NCBI RefSeq assembly: GCF_000521805.1
Contig: NZ_JAMB01000011.1
Location: 46,462-110,461 of the forward strand
Source: Marinomonas ushuaiensis DSM 15871
GTDB lineage: Bacteria; Pseudomonadota; Gammaproteobacteria; Pseudomonadales; Marinomonadaceae
Length of the DNA: 64,000 bases
Reading direction: 5' to 3'
This document shows, in pieces, positions 46,067 to 54,649 of this stretch (its first letter is position 1; each line of letters starts with the position of its first letter). The notes under the pieces are model-generated. The model was not told the origin of the DNA and did no database searches. It saw only the letters and a list, made by a program, of their open reading frames with translations. A program made the position numbers and the translations under genes.

Positions 46067-46486
46067 ATGAACAACAATGTTGCAGTACCACGTGAAAAAT
46101 TAGAGTGGAGTTTATTTGGTTTACGTTTAGGTGTATTTATTGTCTTGGTTATGTGGACATTAGATAAGTTTTTTAATCCTGAACATGTCGCAGTCATATT
46201 CAAAGCGTTCTATTCTATTTCTGGGTTAAGTTCTGGCATCTCTTATCTATTAGGAGGCTTACAGCTGATTCTTGTTCTTAGTTTTTTAATAGGTTTTCAA
46301 AAACGTTGGGTAACATTGATCATTTTGGTTATGCATTTTGCTTCAACATTTGTGTCTTTTGGACGTTATATGGACCCTTGGGGGCCTTCAAATCTTTTAT
46401 TCTTCGCTGCTTGGCCTATGTTAGCGGCAATTTTCATGCTGTACTTTTTTCGCGAGTTTGATAAGAAATTATCACTCGAAAATTAA
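46067..46486 (+). CDS. DoxX-like membrane protein
   Basis: 139 residues with four membrane helices, in the DoxX/YphA arrangement (RLGVFIVLVMWTLDKFFNPEHVA; LLGGLQLILVLSFLIGFQKRW; DPWGPSNLLFFAAWPML). DoxX-like proteins are often linked with redox or membrane stress systems; function here unknown. A second ATG 4 bases upstream is in another frame. The 259-base gap before it shows no clear terminator for the response-regulator gene, only an imperfect inverted repeat at 45971-45995. Confidence 0.75.
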   Translation: MNNNVAVPREKLEWSLFGLRLGVFIVLVMWTLDKFFNPEHVAVIFKAFYSISGLSSGISYLLGGLQLILVLSFLIGFQKRWVTLIILVMHFASTFVSFGRYMDPWGPSNLLFFAAWPMLAAIFMLYFFREFDKKLSLEN

Positions 46487-46589
46487 TCTGTGTTTACTCT
46501 GTCGGATGGACAGAGGCAGTAGTCCTTTTTAAGGGCGCCAATGTTTCTTTTAATTGTGAAAGATTCATTCTTGTACTTCCTTTTTTTAG

Positions 46590-46621
46590 GCGATATCTCA
46601 ATTGAGGTGTCGCTTTTTTTT
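46590..46621 (+). terminator. Rho-independent terminator
   Basis: 10-bp stem with two G-U pairs (46590-46599 with 46604-46613), AATT loop, then eight T residues. Terminates the DoxX-like gene. Confidence 0.8.
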
Positions 46622-46772
46622 GTTTTTTTAAATGCCAAAAAAAGAGAGCCTTTCACATTCAGTCAATAAAACTTGAATGGATAAGGCACCCTTTTATTGG
46701 AAAGCATGTTTACTCTAAAGCTCAGCATTAGATAATGACTGAACCTATAAATCTGATACTTTTCTAGCGTCG

Positions 46773-47429
46773 TTACAGTACTGCGATGACGTCTTTTGTT
46801 GTAAGGCGAGACTTAGGCAGTGCTGCATTATAGTCTTGAACTTTATCGTTGTAGCCCATAGCCAGTGCAACATCACACTGATAACCGCCTAATTCCTCAG
46901 AGAATAATTCGCTGATTAACTCGTGATCTACGCCTTCCATTGGAGTCGAATCAATACCTAGACGAGCCAGTGCACTCATTGTATTGCCTAAGGCTATGTA
47001 GGTTTGAGCCTTTGTCCAAGCTGCGTTGTTGCCGTTCTCGTCAGTATTCATATCAACAAACGCAAAAGCACCAAAAGCTTGTTCTTTATTTTCTGGCTGA
47101 GTTCGACCAACTTGAATGTCTTTATCGATGACTTTTTCATAATCTGCGCGAACGTAGTTTGTTTTATGAGCGAACAAAATAGTGTGCGATGCTGTTTTAG
47201 CGTGTTTTTGGTTGAACTGAAATTTATTTTCAAAAGTATCATGAAGGCGTTGTTTCGCTTCGTCACTTTCAATCACAATAAACTTCCAAGGTTGAGAGTT
47301 TATTGAAGAAGGTGAAAGGCGTAACACTTCGTAGATTACTTCTAAATCTTCCGCAGATATAGGCTTAGAAGCATCATAATGTTTTACAGTGTGGCGGTTT
47401 TCTAGATCAGTAATAATTGGGTGCGTCAT
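46773..47429 (-). CDS. NAD(P)H nitroreductase family protein (NfsB-like)
   Basis: 218 residues, an FMN-dependent nitroreductase. It starts with NRHTVKHYDASKPIS (FMN-phosphate-binding Arg-His/Ser region) and LRLSPSSINSQPWKFIV, the nearly invariant NfsB-type segment; ALGNTMSALARLGIDSTPMEG and LAMGYND complete the fold. It reduces nitro compounds or quinones using two-electron chemistry. It is divergent from a LysR gene, which probably controls it. Confidence 0.9.
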   Translation of the reverse strand: MTHPIITDLENRHTVKHYDASKPISAEDLEVIYEVLRLSPSSINSQPWKFIVIESDEAKQRLHDTFENKFQFNQKHAKTASHTILFAHKTNYVRADYEKVIDKDIQVGRTQPENKEQAFGAFAFVDMNTDENGNNAAWTKAQTYIALGNTMSALARLGIDSTPMEGVDHELISELFSEELGGYQCDVALAMGYNDKVQDYNAALPKSRLTTKDVIAVL

Positions 47430-47532
47430 TTTTTATTCCATATAAAATAATTTTAAGATTTGCTCTTCAATAAGAGAATGGCGTTATCTTATTGATTCTT
47501 TATCAAACAAAAAACATGTCTTTCATTGAATT

Positions 47533-47555
47533 ATTATCAAAAAATAATTGATAAT
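47533..47555. promoter_or_regulatory. LysR-type box between nitroreductase and lysR
   Basis: ATTATCA-N9-TGATAAT has perfect 7-base arms separated by 9 bases, the dyad size of LysR-family boxes. It lies 30 bases before the lysR start in the divergent region. Confidence 0.6.
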
Positions 47556-47585
47556 AGGGCTGTTATTTTCTACGAGGTTTAAGGA

Positions 47586-48539
47586 ATGCAGCTCGAAGAT
47601 CTCCAGGTTGTGTTAAAAGTGGCAGAGTTTCGCAGTATTACCGCAGCCGCAAGGCATCTTGATATGCAAATGGCGACGGCCAGTGCCGCGGTAAAGCGTG
47701 TTGAGTCAGCATTGGGTGTTGAGTTGTTTGTCAGAACCACGCGTCATCTTCGTCTTTCCAGTGCGGGTGAACGATATTTGCCACAATGTGAAGCCGCTTT
47801 GTCTATGTTGGATCAAGCAAAACAAACGATGCGAAATGATTTGGACATTATCAGCGGTGAAATCCGAATTGCTGTGTCATCCGATTTAGGCCGAAATTTG
47901 GCGATTCCATGGATTAACGAATTTATGGAGCATCATCCAGATGTCACGTTAAGAGCGCATATTAGTGACAGCAATGTCGACTTCTATCGCGATGCTTTAG
48001 ACATGGCGTTGCGTTATGGACCACCATCAGATTCCAACTTATATGGCTTCAAAATTTGTAATGTGCCAAGAATTATCGGAGCCAGCCCAGAATACATCGA
48101 GCAACATGGAATTCCTTTACATCCAAAAGATCTGGTGAATCACAAAGGGTTGTTTTATCAACTTCAAGGCATATTGAACGATACCTGGCTACTTTCAGAA
48201 GGCGATCAATCACATAAAGTGAAACCGAAAGCGAACTGCGCTGCGAATGATGGAGACTTAGTTCGGCGCTGGTGTGTTGCCGGAAAAGGCGTTGCCATTA
48301 AATCTTGTCTGGATATCGCCAGTGATTTGCTGAAAGGCCGGATTGTGCCATTGCTCTCAGAGTACGATATTCAGCAAGGTGAACTTTGGTTAGTATGTCC
48401 AAGTCGCCAATCCATTACACCAACCGTTCGTCTTTTACGAGATTTGTTTAGAGAACGGTCGAAAGCCTTATTAACCTCCTTGGTTGAAAAAGGCATGCTA
48501 GATAAAGCGGTGTTAGATGATGGGCACATTAACGGTTAG
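47586..48539 (+). CDS. LysR-family transcriptional regulator
   Basis: 317 residues. N-terminal winged helix (MQLEDLQVVLKVAEFRSITAAARHLDMQMATASAAVKRVESALGVELFVRTTRHLRLS) and the usual two-lobed effector domain. The C-terminal half resembles the CrgA/YafC-type LysR subgroup (DMALRYGPPSDSNLYGFKIC). It probably regulates the divergent nitroreductase gene in response to a quinone or electrophile; inference from position only. A 16-bp terminator follows. Confidence 0.9.
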   Translation: MQLEDLQVVLKVAEFRSITAAARHLDMQMATASAAVKRVESALGVELFVRTTRHLRLSSAGERYLPQCEAALSMLDQAKQTMRNDLDIISGEIRIAVSSDLGRNLAIPWINEFMEHHPDVTLRAHISDSNVDFYRDALDMALRYGPPSDSNLYGFKICNVPRIIGASPEYIEQHGIPLHPKDLVNHKGLFYQLQGILNDTWLLSEGDQSHKVKPKANCAANDGDLVRRWCVAGKGVAIKSCLDIASDLLKGRIVPLLSEYDIQQGELWLVCPSRQSITPTVRLLRDLFRERSKALLTSLVEKGMLDKAVLDDGHING

Positions 48540-48575
48540 CCTTTTTTAGGATGAGGCATCCAAAAAATAGAGCAT

Positions 48576-48614
48576 AAAAAAGGATAAGTAGCATTCACTA
48601 CTTATCCTTTTTTT
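48576..48614. terminator. bidirectional terminator after lysR
   Basis: Perfect 16-bp stem (48576-48591 with 48598-48613), 6-base loop, A run on the left, T run on the right. It serves lysR (plus) and the peroxiredoxin gene (minus). Confidence 0.9.
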
Positions 48615-48666
48615 GTATCGTATTTTCTCGCTACTGTCTGAGAGAGAAAGTACTAGCTAGAAAATA

Positions 48667-49191
48667 TTAACGAGATTTTAGGTAGTTCAGCATTGTATCA
48701 GCATCAGATACTTCGAATGGGTCGCTTGGAGCGTTGTCTTGGTAGCCGGCTTCAGTGAACATTTTCTGAATCACGCCATTTTCAACATACATACCGTAAC
48801 GCCAGCTACGCATGCCAAATCCTAGGTTGTCTTTTTTCACTAACATGCCCATTTGACGAGTGAAGTCACCGTTGCCATCAGGTAATAGGAAAACGTTTTC
48901 AGCGTTTTGGCTTTTGCCCCACTGATACATAACAAAAGCGTCATTTACAGAGATACAAATCACGGCGTCTACGCCTTGGGCTTTGAATTCGCTGTAAAGT
49001 TCTTCATAACGTGGCAAATGAGATGTTGAACAAGTTGGCGTGAAGGCGCCAGGTAAAGAGAAAACAACCACTTTTTTGTTTTTGAATAAATCGTCTGTTG
49101 TTACGTCTTTCCATTCAAATGGATTTGTACCACCAAGAGCATCGTTACGAACGCGTGTTTTAAAAGTGATATTAGGGACGTTAGTTATCAT
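48667..49191 (-). CDS. peroxiredoxin, Prx5-type
   Basis: 174 residues. The peroxidatic cysteine is Cys54 in PGAFTPTCS, and the segment following it ([36 protein letters not shown]) is typical of the Prx5/AhpE-like group that reduces peroxides using thioredoxin or glutathione. The later conserved [16 protein letters not shown] is present. No glutaredoxin domain is fused at the C-terminus. Strand and context place it with the next nitroreductase gene (39 bases apart), possibly one transcript. Confidence 0.9.
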   Translation of the reverse strand: MITNVPNITFKTRVRNDALGGTNPFEWKDVTTDDLFKNKKVVVFSLPGAFTPTCSTSHLPRYEELYSEFKAQGVDAVICISVNDAFVMYQWGKSQNAENVFLLPDGNGDFTRQMGMLVKKDNLGFGMRSWRYGMYVENGVIQKMFTEAGYQDNAPSDPFEVSDADTMLNYLKSR

Positions 49192-49230
49192 TTTTTTTCC
49201 TATTAAAGATAAATAAAAAGTAATGTGGTT

Positions 49231-49968
49231 TTAGCATTTTAAAAAGCCACGCTGTTGCAAGAAGTCTAGCATATGTTCGCGTGTCTTTTTCTGTACAGCA
49301 TTCGCAGTTTGTTCAGACCAATTACTGCTTTTCTGATTATCGCCACGGCTCTGATAATAGGCCTGCATTTGTGAGTCATAAGCTTTTACGTCACTTGCGC
49401 AACGTGTGTTGTCATAACGGTCTATATGTAAAACAACATCCACTGGCAAACGTGGTTTCAAATCTGGTTCAGCATCTGGGTAACCAAGGCAAAGTCCGAA
49501 GATTGGGTACACTTGATCTGGCAGGTTTAATAGTTCAGCTACCTGTGCAGGGTCATTACGAATACCACCAATAAAAACAGCGCCTAATCCAACCGATTCT
49601 GCCCCTAGCATAAGGTTTTGCGCCATGAAAGTCGCGTCTGTCGTTGCGGCAATAAAATGTTCTGTGTTGCCTTCTAGTTTTCCTAAACCTTGTTGTAAAC
49701 TGCAATGCTCTACACGCGTTAAGTCGGCACAGATTACGAGAAATTCGGCTGCAGATTCAACCCATTTTTGTCCGCCTGCTAATGTTGCGAGCTTTTGACG
49801 GTTGTCTTTGTTCGTCACTTGTACTAATGAATACGCCTGGATAAAACTGGACGATGCCGCACCTTGCGCAGATTGAATCAGCTGCTTTAGTAATGATTCA
49901 TCAATGGCCTGATCTGTATATTGTCGAATGGATTTATGGGCGGTTTGGGCTTGCAAAATAGGATTCAT
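49231..49968 (-). CDS. oxygen-insensitive NADPH nitroreductase (NfsA-like)
   Basis: 245 residues. HKSIRQYTDQAIDESLLKQLIQSAQGAASSSFIQAYSLVQV is the NfsA/FRP type N-terminus, and LNLPDQVYPIFGLCLGYPDAEPDLKPRLP is its second signature. The enzyme transfers two electrons from NADPH through FMN to nitroaromatics or quinones. It lies 39 bases upstream of the peroxiredoxin gene on the same strand, so both may respond to oxidative or electrophile stress. Confidence 0.92.
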   Translation of the reverse strand: MNPILQAQTAHKSIRQYTDQAIDESLLKQLIQSAQGAASSSFIQAYSLVQVTNKDNRQKLATLAGGQKWVESAAEFLVICADLTRVEHCSLQQGLGKLEGNTEHFIAATTDATFMAQNLMLGAESVGLGAVFIGGIRNDPAQVAELLNLPDQVYPIFGLCLGYPDAEPDLKPRLPVDVVLHIDRYDNTRCASDVKAYDSQMQAYYQSRGDNQKSSNWSEQTANAVQKKTREHMLDFLQQRGFLKC

Positions 49969-50097
49969 AATAAGCGCCTGTTGAAAATAAAGTTTTTAAA
50001 ATCAAGAAGTATAGATAGTAGTGAGTTCATGTTAAAGGGTCAAAGCGCTATTGTGGAATATTTGAGGATGACAAACATGATGGTGGTTATCACTCGT

Positions 50098-50134
50098 AAA
50101 AAAGAGAAGACTTCCTAAGGGCAGAAAGTCTTCT
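50098..50134 (-). terminator. terminator of the outer-membrane protein gene
   Basis: 9-bp stem AGAAGACTT/AAGTCTTCT (50105-50113, 50126-50134), 12-base loop, and six A residues at 50098-50103 that read as a U-tract on the minus strand. Confidence 0.75.
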
Positions 50135-50191
50135 TAATGGGAGTCATCATAAGGGAATGACTGAAAGTGAAAAATCTAACTAGTAAACGTG

Positions 50192-50770
50192 TTAGAAGCG
50201 ATACTCCGCCCCGACACTTGCTTGATTGAAGTCAGTTTCAAATTTGCTGTCAGATGAAACATTATCGGCTTCTAAATCTACGTCGTACCAGGTGTATTGG
50301 GCATTCACTAAGAAGTTCTCAGTGACTTTGAAATTAACGCCGGCGCCTGCAAATAGACTTTTATCGTCTGAGCTGCCGGAAAAGGACGTCACGTTATAAT
50401 CTGTTTCGTGCCAAAGCTGACCTGCTTTCGCAAAGACTTCTACGGTTTGGCTTAGTGGAATCGTACCTTTAACCGCTGCGGTATAACCTGTTGTCTCAGC
50501 ATTTGCCAAATCACTGCCATAACGACCAAAGTTGATATAGCTACTTTCTAGTGCAATGAAAGGGTTCAGACGATAACCGATGATACCTTGTGATACGTCG
50601 TTGCTATCATCAAAGTCGTCGTCGCTTTCTACTTTGAGGTAACCATAGTTACCGCCAACATAAAAGCCGCTGTTATTCTCGGTTGAATCGATTGAACTGT
50701 CTGCTTGTACTGCTACGCTGAAAGAGGCTAAAGCAATGCTACCTGCGATGACGGGAATGAAAAACTTCAT
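50192..50770 (-). CDS. outer-membrane beta-barrel protein (OmpA-like/OmpW-size porin)
   Basis: 192 residues. The signal peptide (residues 1-23, cut after VQA) is followed by alternating hydrophobic strands of an eight-stranded barrel (SGFYVGGNYGYLKVE at the start; NQASVGAEYRF at the end). The terminal Phe is the outer-membrane sorting signal. Loops are acidic (ESDDDFDDSND). It belongs to the 'outer membrane beta-barrel' Pfam-like class; function not predictable. It has its own promoter region and terminator. Confidence 0.85.
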   Translation of the reverse strand: MKFFIPVIAGSIALASFSVAVQADSSIDSTENNSGFYVGGNYGYLKVESDDDFDDSNDVSQGIIGYRLNPFIALESSYINFGRYGSDLANAETTGYTAAVKGTIPLSQTVEVFAKAGQLWHETDYNVTSFSGSSDDKSLFAGAGVNFKVTENFLVNAQYTWYDVDLEADNVSSDSKFETDFNQASVGAEYRF

Positions 50771-51006
50771 GTTATTACTCCTTTTAGTTACTTTTTCGAG
50801 AACGTCTTGAAACGTGTTTTCACTGTGGAGGGTAGCGTTTAAAATGGCTAGGTTTTGAGCAGGAGTTGCTGATTTTCTTCATCTTCTATGCGTTTAATCT
50901 AGATAAAAAAGACTTTGTTGATACTCGAATTAGAGTCTTCTCTGAAATCGATTAGAGAGAATCACTACAATGAAATGAGAGTTTGATGAGAAGGTGTGTG
51001 CAAAAG
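50771..51006. other. intergenic region with the outer-membrane gene promoter
   Basis: Gap 50771-51072 is 302 bases. It holds the upstream region of the outer-membrane gene (minus strand; GGAG ribosome site before its ATG) and, at its far end, the hairpin at 51007-51040. No further gene or site is evident. Confidence 0.5.
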
Positions 51007-51040
51007 AAAGGCATCCGTAAAGGGAAAAACGGATGCCTTT
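51007..51040 (-). terminator. hairpin downstream of msrA
   Basis: Perfect 12-bp stem AAAGGCATCCGT/ACGGATGCCTTT (51007-51018, 51029-51040), 10-base loop, with CTTTTG next on the minus strand. Located 33 bases after the msrA stop. Confidence 0.75.
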
Positions 51041-51072
51041 GATAAGGGGGTAAAAAAGTTTAAAAGTGTATT

Positions 51073-51699
51073 TTAGTGATGATCTTTGCTGGCCACTTCG
51101 CCCCATAGGCTTTCAATTCTACTATCTCGTCCACAGCTTAAACGGTAAAACCCATATCGTGCTGGGTTCTTTGTGTAGTAGCTCTGATGGTATTCCTCAG
51201 CAATGTAAAATTCACTGGCAGGGAGTATTTCTGTCACAATTGCATCTGTGAAAGGTTTTGTCTCTTCGACATTTTTTAGTGATGCGTCGAATACAGCTTT
51301 TTGTTCTTCATTTTGGTAAAACATCGCGGTTTTATAAGGCGCGCCTTTATCACAAAATTGTCCGTATGCGTCCGTTGGATCGATGGTTTTCCAAAAGTAA
51401 TCTGCTAAGGTTTTGAGTGAAACGATTTCATCATCGAAGGTGATTTCAACCGCTTCAAAATGTCCTGTGCCTTTTGCAGCAACTTGTCGGTAAGTTGGAT
51501 TTTTTACGTGACCGCCAATATAGCCAGATACCGCACTGGTAACACCATCAACCGCTTCGAAATCGGATTCTACACACCAGAAACAGCCTCCAGCGACGAT
51601 CAAAGTTTGTGGCGCAGCCAGTGTTGCATGGGTAAATAAGCTGGCGCTCACAATAGTCGCTAACCCTAAAGTACGTTTTAATAAGGTATTGTTTGTCAT
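51073..51699 (-). CDS. msrA: peptide methionine sulfoxide reductase A, with signal peptide
   Basis: About 208 residues from ATG 51697-51699, chosen because AAGG lies 9 bases upstream and this start gives a signal peptide (NTLLKRTLGLATIVSASLFTHATLA); a longer frame to 51780 has no ribosome site. The catalytic motif GGCFWC follows directly (VAGGCFWCVESDFEAVDGV), then GYIGGHVKNPTYRQVAAKGTGHFEAVEI. It repairs Met-S-sulfoxide in proteins. The signal peptide points to a periplasmic form, in contrast to the usual cytosolic MsrA. Confidence 0.9.
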   Translation of the reverse strand: MTNNTLLKRTLGLATIVSASLFTHATLAAPQTLIVAGGCFWCVESDFEAVDGVTSAVSGYIGGHVKNPTYRQVAAKGTGHFEAVEITFDDEIVSLKTLADYFWKTIDPTDAYGQFCDKGAPYKTAMFYQNEEQKAVFDASLKNVEETKPFTDAIVTEILPASEFYIAEEYHQSYYTKNPARYGFYRLSCGRDSRIESLWGEVASKDHH

Positions 51700-51931
51700 G
51701 TTTAGTGCCTTTTTATGTGCCATGTTTAGAGGTTTGTCCTTTAATTCTGTGCTTTTAATGTCGTCTATTACTTTAGACATTCATCATAGAAGAATAGGGT
51801 GTTGACGAATGATTTTATCCTTATGATATTGTGGCGTAAGCAGTACTATCTAAGATAAATATCGCCATTTGATCTTTAGACGTGCTTTGTCTTAGATTTC
51901 TTACAATGAATTTCAAAAGAGAGAATAAATA

Positions 51932-52732
51932 ATGAGTTCAGATACGAATCCAGACGAAAACTACGTTCCACCAAAGGTGTGGGAGTGGAATCCAGAAAAT
52001 GTTGGTAATTTGTCGGTTGTTAATCGTCCTTTTTCTGGTTCGACCCATGAAAAAGCTTTAACTGTTGGTGAGCGCTCATTACAGCTTTATTCAATGTCAA
52101 CGCCAAATGGCCAGAAAGTGGCAATCATGTTGGAAGAGCTTTTGGAACAGGGTATTAGTAACGCTGAATACGATGCTCATTTGATTAACATTAGAAAAGG
52201 TGAGCAGCTCTCTTCTGGTTTTGTTGAGATTAACCCTAACTCGAAAACCCCAGCCTTGATGGATCACGATACAACACCGCCAACACGAGTGTTTGAGTCT
52301 GGTTCTATTCTGCAATATCTTGCCGATAAGTTTGAAGCGTTAGTGCCCAAAGATCATGCCGGGAAAACAGAGTGTCGTAACTGGTTATTCTGGCAAATGG
52401 GTTGCGCACCTTATCTCGGTGGTGGTTTTGGTCATTTCTATTTTTATTCATCGGTAAGAATGAAGTATCCAGTTGATCGTTTCACAATAGAGGTGAAGCG
52501 TGAATTAGATGTGCTGGATAAGCATTTGGCGAAAAATCTTTATATGGCAGGTGACGAATATTCAATTGCCGATATCGCGATTTGGCCTTGGTATGGAAGT
52601 CTGGTGCTGGGCAATTTATACGAAGCCGCAGAGTTTCTTGATGTAGCGAGTTATACACATCTATTACGCTGGGCGAAAGAGATCGAACAGCGTCCTGCTG
52701 TTCAGCGTGGTATCTCGGTTAATCGTATTTGA
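51932..52732 (+). CDS. yghU: glutathione S-transferase, YghU type (disulfide-bond reductase)
   Basis: 266 residues. It closely matches E. coli YghU along its length: VNRPFSGSTHEKALTVG, LQLYSMSTPNGQKVAIMLEELLEQG, FVEINPNSKTPALMDHDTTPPTRVFESGSILQYLADKF, and MGCAPYLGGGFGHFYFYS. The protein ends about 20 residues earlier than E. coli YghU. Family members bind two glutathione molecules and act as disulfide reductases or organic peroxide reductases. Single gene with its own terminator. Confidence 0.92.
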   Translation: MSSDTNPDENYVPPKVWEWNPENVGNLSVVNRPFSGSTHEKALTVGERSLQLYSMSTPNGQKVAIMLEELLEQGISNAEYDAHLINIRKGEQLSSGFVEINPNSKTPALMDHDTTPPTRVFESGSILQYLADKFEALVPKDHAGKTECRNWLFWQMGCAPYLGGGFGHFYFYSSVRMKYPVDRFTIEVKRELDVLDKHLAKNLYMAGDEYSIADIAIWPWYGSLVLGNLYEAAEFLDVASYTHLLRWAKEIEQRPAVQRGISVNRI

Positions 52733-52815
52733 GGTGATGCTTTTTAAAGTAGCTGACCGCTCCGATTTAGATGACTGAATTTATCCTAATAGCCTTATAA
52801 TTTCTGTGTTACTTG

Positions 52816-52852
52816 AAAAGGGATGACGAATCGCAATAGTCATCCCTTTTTT
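52816..52852 (+). terminator. Rho-independent terminator of yghU
   Basis: 12-bp stem (52816-52827 with 52839-52850) with an 11-base loop and six T residues. Confidence 0.88.
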
Positions 52853-52959
52853 ATTGAGTTTGGTCATAAGAAATAGTTATTTATGCCTAAGACGATCATA
52901 TTGGTCCGAGTTAGGTTTATAATTTGGATTAATACTACAAATAGATTAAGGGTAAATTA

Positions 52960-54567
52960 ATGGCATTTTTTGGCACGCTTATTTCGGCCTTTCCGATTCT
53001 TTTGCTTATTTGGTTAATGACCAAAAAAGAAGCGTTACCGTCTCATATAGCGTTGCCTATATCGGCATTATTGGTTGGCGTTATTCAGCTTTTTTATTTT
53101 CAGGCAGATGGACGTTTATTGGCCGCCAATATTATTTCTGGTGTGTTGTCTGTTATTACTCCGATTTCAATTATTGCTGGTGCGATTTTATTGAACCGAG
53201 TTTTGGCTATTTCAGGTGCTGAAAGTGTTATCGCTAGATGGCTGAAATCCATTAGTACAAATGCCATCGCTCAGTTGATGATCATTGGTTGGGCGTTTGC
53301 ATTTATGCTGGAAGGGGCTTCTGGTTTTGGTACACCTGCTGCAATTGCAGCACCTATGTTAGTGGGTTTGGGTTTTCATCCTTTAAAAATAGCGATTCTC
53401 GCTCTTATTATGAATTCTGTGCCTGTATCGTTTGGTGCCGTCGGTACGCCTATTTGGTTTGGCCTCGAAGCACTGAATTTAGATCAAGAGCAGATTTTTG
53501 AAGTCGCAACGCAAACGGCATTAATTAATTCAATGGCTGCGTTTGTTATACCTGTTTTGGCTTTAAAATTTGTCGTTAGTTGGCAGATGATTCGTCAGAA
53601 TATTGTGTTTATTCTTTTGAGTATTTTGTCTTGTACTATTCCATATTATTGGATTGCGACTTGGAATTATGAGTTCCCTTCATTGATTGGTGGGGCGATT
53701 GGTTTGATGGTTAGTATCGTTTTGGCCAAACGAGGTATTGGACTACAGAAAACTCAAGAAGAGAGTGATGAAAACGGCCTGTATAAAGAGGCAATCGTGC
53801 CTTTCAAAACACTTATTTTTGCCTTGCTTCCATTGGTTTTATTGATTGTTATTTTAATCGTAACTCGAATTAGTCAGCTTGGCATAAAGGGCTTGTTAAC
53901 CGACATGAGCGTTTGGTTTGGTTTTGATATTGGTGGAACGTATTTTAGTGTCAGCCAAGCGCTTGTTTTGTCTGTGGAGAATATTTTACAAACATCGGTC
54001 AGTTGGTCGTATAAAGCCTTGTATGTGCCTGCCTTGATTCCATTTTTATTGGTTGTGCTTATTTCCATTCCTTTATTGAAAATGTCTCGAAGTAATGTGG
54101 TTGAGGCGTTTTCTGATACTGGTCGTCGAATTAAATTGCCGTTGGTTTCTTTGGCTGCAGCACTCATCATGGTGAACTTTATGATGTTGGGTGGCGAGCA
54201 TTCGCCTATTTTCTTGATCGCCAATGCGTTTTCAAGTGTAACTGGCGATAATTGGTCTTATTTTTCTGCTTTTTTAGGCGCATTAGGAAGTTTCTTTTCA
54301 GGCTCAGCTACGGTTTCTAATTTAACATTTGGTGCTATTCAGCAAAGTATTGCAGTACAAGTTGGTTTGCCAATATCTGCGATATTAGCTCTGCAATCTG
54401 CTGGGGCAGCTATGGGTAATATGGTGTGTATCAACAATATTATCGCTGTTTCTACTATTTTAGGTATCGCTAACAAAGAGGGTTATATTATCAAGCAGAC
54501 TATTCTTCCTATGATTGTGTATGGTTTCATCGCGGCAATTGTTGGGATGTTTCTGGTTGCGTTCTAA
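52960..54567 (+). CDS. L-lactate permease family transporter (LctP/LldP)
   Basis: 535 residues, about 13 membrane helices. Signatures of the LctP family: WAFAFMLEGASGFGTPAAIAAPMLVGLGFHPLKIAILALIMNSVPVSFGAVGTPIWFGL in the first half, and ALGSFFSGSATVSNLTFGAIQQSIA and LQSAGAAMGNMVCINNIIAV in the second. It imports lactate or glycolate with protons. No lactate dehydrogenase gene is adjacent. Weak link with dadAX downstream (both feed pyruvate). Confidence 0.9.
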   Translation: MAFFGTLISAFPILLLIWLMTKKEALPSHIALPISALLVGVIQLFYFQADGRLLAANIISGVLSVITPISIIAGAILLNRVLAISGAESVIARWLKSISTNAIAQLMIIGWAFAFMLEGASGFGTPAAIAAPMLVGLGFHPLKIAILALIMNSVPVSFGAVGTPIWFGLEALNLDQEQIFEVATQTALINSMAAFVIPVLALKFVVSWQMIRQNIVFILLSILSCTIPYYWIATWNYEFPSLIGGAIGLMVSIVLAKRGIGLQKTQEESDENGLYKEAIVPFKTLIFALLPLVLLIVILIVTRISQLGIKGLLTDMSVWFGFDIGGTYFSVSQALVLSVENILQTSVSWSYKALYVPALIPFLLVVLISIPLLKMSRSNVVEAFSDTGRRIKLPLVSLAAALIMVNFMMLGGEHSPIFLIANAFSSVTGDNWSYFSAFLGALGSFFSGSATVSNLTFGAIQQSIAVQVGLPISAILALQSAGAAMGNMVCINNIIAVSTILGIANKEGYIIKQTILPMIVYGFIAAIVGMFLVAF

Positions 54568-54649
54568 ATAGCTTTTTACGTTTTATTGAGTATATTGAAT
54601 GAAATGAGTTGAGATGTTTTGTATAAATATTAAATAGGATCTACCTAAA

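Noticed and set aside
49921..50118. 65-codon plus-strand frame between the NfsA-like and outer-membrane genes
   Set aside because: It overlaps the nitroreductase start, lacks a ribosome site, and runs into a terminator.
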